A DNA stretch of 14,001 nt, taken from Gemmatimonadota bacterium (lineage in GTDB: Bacteria > Latescibacterota > UBA2968 > UBA8231). A program made the position numbers and the translations under genes. The DNA lies in assembly GCA_026706505.1 (NCBI GenBank), contig JAPOYQ010000201.1:1-14001 (forward strand), given 5' to 3'. The notes under the pieces are model-generated. The model had not been told where the DNA came from. It was given only the letters and a program-made list of their open reading frames with translations, and made no database searches. How positions within the stretch are numbered: the first letter of the stretch is position 1; the number at the start of each line of letters is the position of its first letter. Below, piece by piece: positions 7,399-12,588 of this stretch.

Positions 7399-8346
7399 TT
7401 AGAACGAGTCCTTGATCTTGCCCCAAGTCGATGACTCGACTGCGGTGGGGCTGGAGTACTCGCCGATGCGCAACAGCTTGGCAATGGAGTAGTACTGCCG
7501 CGACGAGGCTTCGGGACCGCGGGTGGTCCAGTCGTTGCGGCCGCCCGGGGTGCCGTCTTCGTTGGGCGAGAAGCTCGAATCCGGGCCTTCGCCGTCTTCG
7601 TACCACATGGCGAAAGGCAGACCCGATCCATCTTCGCCGGCCACTGTGTCTAGCTGCCACACCTCGCTCGCCGACGGACCAGCGTCCTCTTGGAAGGCGA
7701 GGACCTTGACGCTCCACTCGTAGTACGTGGTGCCGCCCTCGGCCCACAGGTCGGCAGCCCAGGCTTCGGGTGGATCGACGCGCACGACCATTTCGATCCA
7801 CGGCGATTCGCCGTACTCGGCCCATGCTTCTTGCTCGGTGTAGCGGAAAGCGACGTTGGTCGGCGGGCTGAGATCTCCCGGTGCCATCAGCCACTCCATG
7901 GTGTAGCCGGAGGCCGGGCTGCGCTCGCGCCCGTGATCCTGCGGATCGAGGCCGACCTGTAGCATGTCGCCGTCCCAGCGTGCGACGTTCGTGCCGGCGT
8001 GCGCCAGCACGTCGTCAACCGCTTCCAAGAAGCAGTACCAGCGGTTGTCGTCGCCGCCTTTCCAACCCATGAAGGTGGTGATGAACAGGTCATCGCGGTC
8101 GGGGGCCGGTCGGTCGGCTTCGTCGCGCCACTCGTCCATGGTCAAGGTGTACTCAGGGTCGAACCAACCCCAGTCGTCGCTATGTCCGTCAATGGTGATA
8201 GCACCGGGATCGGGGACTTCGAGCATGTAAAACCAAAACCCCTGACTGCCGTTGCGATCCGCTAGGGCAGGGGGATCGAAAAATTGGGCATTCGCCATCC
8301 CCACGAGGGCGAGGCTGAAAATGCCTGCGATTGTAAATCGCCGCAT
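7399..8346 (-). CDS. Secreted CBM9/DOMON-like carbohydrate-binding protein (315 aa)
   Basis: Predicted secreted binding protein. The start is the ATG at 8346, with AAGGAG eight bases upstream, leading into a signal peptide (MRRFTIAGIFSLALVGMANA, 1-20). The frame runs up to 8448, but that extension crosses the leader hairpin and a perfect TATAAT. Residues 49-60 (AITIDGHSDDWG) match the opening of family 9 carbohydrate-binding modules (IDG..D.W). NRWYCFLEAVDDV (101-113) followed by WDGDMLQVGLD (124-134) is the other CBM9/DOMON hallmark. No catalytic motif is seen. The C-terminus reads SPTAVESSTWGKIKDSF; I recall similar short W-G-x-I-K tails on secreted proteins of uncultured FCB bacteria, but could not check this. 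With its own promoter and strong ribosome-binding site it may be the best-expressed gene of the cluster. The ligand is unknown; a haem- or sugar-binding DOMON role is an alternative. Confidence 0.8.
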   Translation of the reverse strand: MRRFTIAGIFSLALVGMANAQFFDPPALADRNGSQGFWFYMLEVPDPGAITIDGHSDDWGWFDPEYTLTMDEWRDEADRPAPDRDDLFITTFMGWKGGDDNRWYCFLEAVDDVLAHAGTNVARWDGDMLQVGLDPQDHGRERSPASGYTMEWLMAPGDLSPPTNVAFRYTEQEAWAEYGESPWIEMVVRVDPPEAWAADLWAEGGTTYYEWSVKVLAFQEDAGPSASEVWQLDTVAGEDGSGLPFAMWYEDGEGPDSSFSPNEDGTPGGRNDWTTRGPEASSRQYYSIAKLLRIGEYSSPTAVESSTWGKIKDSF

Positions 8347-8374
8347 ACTTGATACTCCTTGCGTTTGAAGTGAA

Positions 8375-8397
8375 CGCCGAGGTGGAAATCCTCGGCG
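8375..8397 (-). promoter_or_regulatory. Stem-loop in the 5' leader of the CBM9-like gene
   Basis: CGCCGAGG and CCTCGGCG form a perfect 8-bp stem around a 7-base loop. It lies 28 bases before the ATG and about a dozen bases after the predicted transcription start. No T-tract follows on either strand, so it is not a good terminator for the upstream hydrolase gene. A 5' mRNA-stabilising hairpin or protein-binding site fits better. Confidence 0.5.
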
Positions 8398-8415
8398 CGT
8401 TGGGCGATGTCCATA

Positions 8416-8445
8416 ATTATAAACAAACAAAGATGATAAAATCAA
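8416..8445 (-). promoter_or_regulatory. Predicted sigma-70-type promoter for the CBM9-like gene
   Basis: On the minus strand a perfect TATAAT (8421-8416) is preceded by TTGATT (8445-8440, 4 of 6 to consensus) with an 18-base spacer, in an AT-rich island between GC-rich genes. The predicted start near 8409 gives a leader of about 60 bases containing the 8375-8397 hairpin. Promoter rules in this phylum are not well known, so this is a pattern match. Confidence 0.5.
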
Positions 8446-8463
8446 CACGTCTGTCTTAGAGCG

Positions 8464-9249
8464 CTAGTAGGGCGAATAGACTGTGGATTGATTGTACGGA
8501 ATAATTATTGGCTCGACTTCGACGAGCGCAGCGGCCCATTCTTGGGGGTCGTAATTGCGGGCGACAAAGCAGGAGTAATGGGCCGGCACCGCGGCTTTGA
8601 GGCCGAGTGCCGAGGCCATCTTGGCCGAGCCGGCAAAGAAGGGGAATTCCCCTTCGCTGGGGTGATTGGTCAGCAGCCCGATGTCGGGTGCGAGGTCGCG
8701 GATAGGCGCGAGTAATGCTTCGTGTTCGGCAAATGTGTTGACCGGGTCGCCGGAGATGTACACGCGCACGCCGCTGGCCTCCACCACGTAGCCGAGGTGG
8801 GTCACATCGGGCGGGGCGATGTCGTCGCTGGGCAGGCCCTCTGGGGGCTTGGCGTACACCGCGTGGGCCGTCATGGTGCCTAGGCTGGCTGCGTCACCAG
8901 CGGCAACCGTTGTTGCTGCGGCAGTAATGCCAGCGTCGCGGACGCGCTGGATGCTCTCCGCTGGGCCGACGATCTGCACGTCTGGATAGGCCGCGGCAAT
9001 GCGCGCAATGGACTCCACGCAGGTGTGGTCACCGTGGTCGTGGGTCAGGAGCACGAAGTCCGTGTGCAGCGACGCTTCGTGGAGTGGGGGGCGGGCGTGG
9101 ATGAAGCGGTCGGCTGGCCGCTCGTGGGGGTAGTAGGGGTCGACTTGGACGATGGTTCCCTGCGCGTCCTTGAGGCCAAACGTGCTCTGACCAAACCAGT
9201 GGATGCCGACTGCGTCTTCGCAGACTACTAGCGATTCAAATGGGTGCAT
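8464..9249 (-). CDS. Metallo-beta-lactamase-fold metal-dependent hydrolase, UlaG-like (261 aa)
   Basis: Cytosolic hydrolase of the MBL superfamily, most like the UlaG / metal-dependent hydrolase branch (UlaG itself opens L-ascorbate-6-phosphate lactone). The signature LLTHDHGDHT places H70, H72, D74 and H75 as the dinuclear metal site. Further candidate ligands are H151 (HLGYVVE), D168 (YISGDP) and H224 (VPAHYSCF). IHWFGQSTFGLKD (16-28) is the usual opening strand of this branch, and the length is typical. The start is the ATG at 9249, with GGGAG six bases upstream. The frame extends to 9357, but that region crosses the 9271-9288 palindrome and the start of the divergent gene. There is no signal peptide. 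The substrate cannot be told from sequence: lactone, phosphodiester and other esters are all possible. It is divergent from the acetyltransferase-like gene. Confidence 0.85.
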   Translation of the reverse strand: MHPFESLVVCEDAVGIHWFGQSTFGLKDAQGTIVQVDPYYPHERPADRFIHARPPLHEASLHTDFVLLTHDHGDHTCVESIARIAAAYPDVQIVGPAESIQRVRDAGITAAATTVAAGDAASLGTMTAHAVYAKPPEGLPSDDIAPPDVTHLGYVVEASGVRVYISGDPVNTFAEHEALLAPIRDLAPDIGLLTNHPSEGEFPFFAGSAKMASALGLKAAVPAHYSCFVARNYDPQEWAAALVEVEPIIIPYNQSTVYSPY

Positions 9250-9270
9250 GGTTTCTCCCGCAAGAGTGAA

Positions 9271-9288
9271 GCCGGGTTGCAACCCGGC
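9271..9288. promoter_or_regulatory. Perfect 18-bp palindrome between divergent genes (operator or leader hairpin)
   Basis: GCCGGGTTGCAACCCGGC is a perfect palindrome in the 94-base gap between the hydrolase start (9249) and the acetyltransferase-like start (9344). It could be a shared operator. It could also be a hairpin in the hydrolase leader, ending 21 bases before its ATG. No consensus promoter stands out in the gap. Confidence 0.55.
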
Positions 9289-9318
9289 GTGCGTTCTGTA
9301 AGTTTCGTTAAAAGTTAT

Positions 9319-9347
9319 AAGGAGGCAGAATGGGGAGCAACCGATGA
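9319..9347 (+). promoter_or_regulatory. Strong ribosome-binding site with 5-codon leader ORF overlapping the next start
   Basis: A full AAGGAGG (9319-9325) is placed for an ATG at 9330. That frame reads MGSNR and stops at TGA 9345-9347, overlapping the main ATG at 9344 as ATGA. The main gene also has its own GGAG (9334-9337), six bases upstream. Translation of the tiny ORF could couple to, or compete with, the acetyltransferase-like gene. Confidence 0.4.
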
Positions 9348-10621
9348 ACAATTCCACGCTTTTTGATGCTTCGTATCAGCGCCGCAAGTGGGCATTGCTA
9401 GAGCGGCTGCTAGAGCGGCTAGTGCCGATCTACACCGCAGAGGAGGTCGCCGCGCTGCGCATCGACGCGGTTAACCGGGACATTCTCTCGGAGCGCTCTG
9501 GGCGCGGGTTTGTCAATCGCGACCTACTGGAAACGGTTTTGGGCAACTTGCTCGAATGCGTCGCCCCTGGCTCGCACAATGCCTTGGGGCCGGGGCACCA
9601 AAAGCCGTCGCTCGACGAGGCCATCGGCGAGATCGCCGACCAGCTCTACGCGATGATCGCGCAGTCGCTTTTGGCGGCCGGTGAGAGCGAAGGCGCTGAA
9701 GAGAAGGCCCTGATGAACACCATCTGCTTGCTGTGGGAATTGCCCTCCTACAAGGTGCGCGCTCACTGGAATCGCTTTGCCGCGCTTAGGGATCCGGCCG
9801 TTTGGGACGCCTATTTGCTCGACAATTGCGGGTTGACGCAAGAGCAGCTACTCGAGATCGACTTCCGGGCTGCCTTGGACGAGACCATTCGCCGCCGCGA
9901 CTTCGACCACTATCGCCGCTTCCTCAGCAAGCTGGAGTGCGACTTCATTTTCGACTACCAGATGCAGCTCGTGATGAGCACCTATCCGGGCTGGCGGGTG
10001 CTGTTCTACCACGACATTGCCCACGCCCTAACGCGCTCCGACTCGGTGGCGGGCGAATCCGAGCTGACGCGGCGGCCGGTGCCCTTGCTGCCACGGGCCA
10101 TTGCCGAGTTGGGGGGGCGCTATTACCAAGCGGATATCCATCCCGAAACGCAGATGGGCGATGCCAACTTTCTCGACCATCCCCATCGCGGCATAACCAC
10201 CGGACAGACGGGTATCATCGGCAGCGGGTGCCACATTTACCCGTGTACTTTGGGCGGCCTCAGCGGCAAGGTGCAGCAGCGTCATCCCATCATTGGCGAT
10301 TACGTGTTCATTGGCACGGACGCCGGGATTTTCGGCCCCGTAGAGGTGGGCGACCGCACGGCGATTGGAGCCAACACCGAAATCAACGGCATTGTCGCGA
10401 TTGGCCCAGATTGTCGGATTGGCGTGGCGGTATCTATCGGTACGATCATAGCGAGAACTGTGCGGCCCGGAGCGATTAAATTGGGGGCTGGGGTGCGCGT
10501 GGGGGCTGGCACTGTCATTGAGAATGATTCACCGCTCGAATTAGTCATTCCCGACCAAGCGGCGATTCCAGTGCGCAGCCACGTGGTCAACGACGGCTGT
10601 GGCGGGCCGAAGTTCGTGTAG
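9344..10621 (+). CDS. Serine O-acetyltransferase-like protein, long left-handed beta-helix acyltransferase (425 aa)
   Basis: Probable cytosolic acetyl-CoA-dependent acyltransferase related to serine acetyltransferase (CysE/EpsC), the first step of cysteine synthesis. The catalytic region is clear: YYQADIHPETQMGD (260-273), FLDHPHRGITTGQTGIIG (276-293), YPCTLGGLSGK (299-309) and RHPIIGDYVFIGTDAGIFGP (313-332). D264, H279 and H314 correspond by eye to the Asp and two His that CysE uses. The hexapeptide repeats run on to about residue 390. The N-terminal helical domain (1-250) resembles EpsC-type enzymes, including YPGWRVLFYHDIAHAL (214-229). The protein is longer than usual (about 270-320 aa), and the usual DPA stretch before YPG reads FDYQMQ here. 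An insertion at about 230-245 (TRSDSVAGESELTRR) separates the domains. Serine is the default substrate; another hydroxyl substrate is possible. No cysteine-pathway partner is adjacent. Confidence 0.82.
   Translation: MNNSTLFDASYQRRKWALLERLLERLVPIYTAEEVAALRIDAVNRDILSERSGRGFVNRDLLETVLGNLLECVAPGSHNALGPGHQKPSLDEAIGEIADQLYAMIAQSLLAAGESEGAEEKALMNTICLLWELPSYKVRAHWNRFAALRDPAVWDAYLLDNCGLTQEQLLEIDFRAALDETIRRRDFDHYRRFLSKLECDFIFDYQMQLVMSTYPGWRVLFYHDIAHALTRSDSVAGESELTRRPVPLLPRAIAELGGRYYQADIHPETQMGDANFLDHPHRGITTGQTGIIGSGCHIYPCTLGGLSGKVQQRHPIIGDYVFIGTDAGIFGPVEVGDRTAIGANTEINGIVAIGPDCRIGVAVSIGTIIARTVRPGAIKLGAGVRVGAGTVIENDSPLELVIPDQAAIPVRSHVVNDGCGGPKFV
9396..9420 (+). repeat. Perfect 12-bp tandem duplication inside the acetyltransferase-like gene
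   Basis: GCTAGAGCGGCT occurs twice head to tail (9397-9408, 9409-9420), and the period extends one base to the left. It encodes LLERLLERL (residues 18-26) in the N-terminal helix. Being a multiple of three, slippage would add or remove four residues without a frameshift. Confidence 0.7.
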
Positions 10622-10624
10622 GTG

Positions 10625-12400
10625 TTACTTCGCCAGCACGAGCCGCCGGGTGCGGCTCTCTGAGCCGGCGCGCAGCCGGTAAAAATAGACGCCGGAGGCC
10701 ACCTTGCTGCCGGCGTCGTTCGTTCCGTTCCAGGCCACTTGGTGCCGTCCCGGAGGCAAGCTTGCCTGGGCTAACAGATCCCGCACTCGACGCCCGCGCA
10801 GGTCGAAGATGGACAGATGGCAGGCGGCGGACTCTGGTAGGCTGAAGCCGATGGTGGTCCGAGCGTTGAAGGGATTGGGAGCGTTCTGCGCTAGGTCGAA
10901 CTCTGCGGGGACCGCGGCGATCTCTCCTATGGTGGTGGCGAGTTCCACCGCGAAGATCGACGACTCGACCCCGAGGTGACTGCGCAACTGGAAGTGGGTC
11001 GGCAGTTCACCGGGGTCCGCCTCCATGACCTCGGCGAAGGGCTGCCACTTCCCCCACTGGCCAGATGCGGCGCGGAAGCGCACCGCTTCGGGTCGGCCTC
11101 GCACCTCGTAGAAGCGCAGGGACTGGCGGCCATTAGCGCCTTGCTTGATCTCGAGTCGAGCCCGCGACAGGCCAGCTTGGATGCGGAAAAAGTGGACCTG
11201 GGAGAGGTCGCGGCCCTCTGCCAGCCGGAAGTCGGTGAAGGTGCCGACGATCGCGCCATCGGCGGTCAGCTCGCGGGCCCCGCCAATGGAGTAGGGATTG
11301 AAGATTTCCTCGGACAGGGCATAGTCGTACCAAGTCTCGCCGTTGTCGTCGCTAGCTAGGCATCCTAGGCGGCCCCCGGCGCTCGACACGTAGTAGAGGG
11401 GGGCCTCCGGCAGGCTGGCGCGGCTGGTGAAGAAGCCGTCTAGGCTGGCTAGGCGGATCTCCTCCCCCTCGAAAATGGGGTTCAGGTCGACGTCCCGCGC
11501 CGCGGTGGCTAGATCGTAGCGCACGTAGTGCTGCCGCCAGGTGGCGGTTTGGGCCGCGTAGGCGAAGTGTGCCTTGCCGTCCTTCACCAGCAGGTTCGAC
11601 AGCCAGGAATGCACCTCGAACTCGTCGTCGAGGGTGATGCGGTCGCTGGGGCCGCTGTCGTCGACCGGCAGGGGTATCTGTAGCGGCGTGCCGTCCATGC
11701 GCCGCCAGCTTTGGGCCCCGTCGTCGGAAGCCATGTAGTGGATGTCCCAGTACAGGTAGACGCCGTGCTTTTGCGTGGTCCAGGCAGCATGGAGCACTCC
11801 GGAAGGGTCGAGGAAGGACAGGGGGTATTGGGGTACCGCGTTGGCACCGTCCACCGTCAGCTCTTGGCGTTCGAGGACGGCACCATCGAGGCCGAGGACG
11901 AAGAGGGAACGGCCCCAGGTGAAGTAGTAGAGCCGGCTCCGCGCCTCGTCGAGGTTCATGCAGTACTTGCCGGCGCTGCCCCCTGGGATGCGGGCCACGG
12001 TGGGCTGCGCGTAGCCGTCGCTGGCTTGAAAGCGGTAGAGGCTAGCGCTGCCATCGCTGAAGTCGGAGCGCACTAGGTAGAGGTTGCCATCGGCGTCGGT
12101 CTCCATCGCCGGGGCGTTGGTGGCGTCCACCGATTCGTACAGGGTCTCAAAGGTGGCTCCGCCATCGCGGCTACGAGACAGACGCCACTGCTGGGCCGTG
12201 AAGGCTTCGTTGCGCGACCGGATGTGGGTGGTGAAGATGCCGTGGGCGTTGGCGACCACCTTCTGGTTGTGGGACTGGAAGGTGGCGTACCCCGTGGCCT
12301 CGGCATCGAGCAGGGTCAGCCGCACGTCGGTCAGCCCGCCGGCCTGAGCCGACGCGGTGGCAATGAGGCCGCCGGCTAGGATAAGTAGGAATCGCTGCAT
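10625..12400 (-). CDS. Secreted BNR/Asp-box beta-propeller protein with C-terminal sorting domain (591 aa)
   Basis: Predicted secreted sialidase-fold (BNR repeat) protein. Signal peptide at 1-20 (MQRFLLILAGGLIATASAQA), with AAAGGAG upstream of the ATG at 12400. Three Asp-boxes mark propeller blades: SRDGGATF (77-84), SDDGAQSW (225-232) and SDDNGETW (350-357). The propeller appears to fill about 25-410, followed by a linker beta region. The tail at 500-591 (FDLAQNAPNPFNARTTIGFSLP, FDLRGRRVRDLL, WNGTNDAGSKVASGVYFYRL, RRLVLAK) is the type A sorting / FlgD-Ig-like domain found on type IX-secreted and similar proteins of FCB bacteria. I cannot identify the arginine triad of true sialidases, so enzymatic activity is uncertain; a glycan-binding or other propeller hydrolase is equally possible. 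It is convergent with the acetyltransferase-like gene, with only three bases between stops. Confidence 0.83.
   Translation of the reverse strand: MQRFLLILAGGLIATASAQAGGLTDVRLTLLDAEATGYATFQSHNQKVVANAHGIFTTHIRSRNEAFTAQQWRLSRSRDGGATFETLYESVDATNAPAMETDADGNLYLVRSDFSDGSASLYRFQASDGYAQPTVARIPGGSAGKYCMNLDEARSRLYYFTWGRSLFVLGLDGAVLERQELTVDGANAVPQYPLSFLDPSGVLHAAWTTQKHGVYLYWDIHYMASDDGAQSWRRMDGTPLQIPLPVDDSGPSDRITLDDEFEVHSWLSNLLVKDGKAHFAYAAQTATWRQHYVRYDLATAARDVDLNPIFEGEEIRLASLDGFFTSRASLPEAPLYYVSSAGGRLGCLASDDNGETWYDYALSEEIFNPYSIGGARELTADGAIVGTFTDFRLAEGRDLSQVHFFRIQAGLSRARLEIKQGANGRQSLRFYEVRGRPEAVRFRAASGQWGKWQPFAEVMEADPGELPTHFQLRSHLGVESSIFAVELATTIGEIAAVPAEFDLAQNAPNPFNARTTIGFSLPESAACHLSIFDLRGRRVRDLLAQASLPPGRHQVAWNGTNDAGSKVASGVYFYRLRAGSESRTRRLVLAK
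10640..10658. other. Small stem-loop just past the acetyltransferase-like gene stop
   Basis: GAGCCGC-CGGGT-GCGGCTC is a perfect 7-bp stem with a 5-base loop, about 19 bases beyond the plus-strand stop and inside the last codons of the BNR gene. No T-tract follows on either strand, so it is at best a weak or Rho-assisted stop. Confidence 0.25.
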
Positions 12401-12481
12401 GGCCGTTCTCCTTTCGACCCAACTCTCAGCGGGAGCCCGTCAGCCCTCTGCTGCCGGTGGGAGTAGAGATTGGGTCTGATG

Positions 12482-12510
12482 GATATAGAGAATTTTTATA
12501 TGATTGACAA
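12482..12510 (-). promoter_or_regulatory. Candidate promoter for the BNR propeller gene
   Basis: On the minus strand TTGTCA (12510-12505, 5 of 6 to consensus) is followed after 17 bases by TATATC (12487-12482, 4 of 6), in the only AT-rich part of the 12401-12588 gap. It predicts a leader of about 75 bases. Pattern match only. Confidence 0.38.
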
Positions 12511-12513
12511 TCA
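12501..12513. promoter_or_regulatory. 13-bp dyad overlapping the divergent promoter region
   Basis: TGATTG-A-CAATCA is a perfect dyad with 6-bp arms and one central base. It covers the predicted -35 box of the BNR gene and a TTGACA on the plus strand pointing toward the MFS gene, a position where a repressor could act on both. The rest of the 12401-12588 gap shows no gene. Confidence 0.35.
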
Positions 12514-12588
12514 AAGCAGTAGAATCAGGAGCCTCTTTTTACGACCTAGACACACTATGCGCCTTTAACTGCTTCCGCCGATTGGTCG

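Noticed and set aside
9250..9357. N-terminal extension of the MBL-fold hydrolase to an ATG at 9357
   Set aside because: The extension would translate the palindrome and overlap the divergent gene; the ATG at 9249 has a ribosome-binding site and begins just before the first family-typical strand.
9802..10479. Plus-strand open frame of 225 codons inside the acetyltransferase-like gene
   Set aside because: Arg/Pro/His-rich shifted-frame translation; the overlapping frame carries the hexapeptide and catalytic motifs.
12427..12453. Hairpin in the leader of the BNR gene matching the other leader stem-loops
   Set aside because: Only a 4+3 bp stem interrupted by an internal loop can be drawn, too weak to claim.
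12504..12509. TTGACA as the -35 box of an MFS promoter
   Set aside because: No acceptable -10 box lies 15-19 bases downstream; TAGAAT is only 10 bases away. Kept only as part of the dyad.
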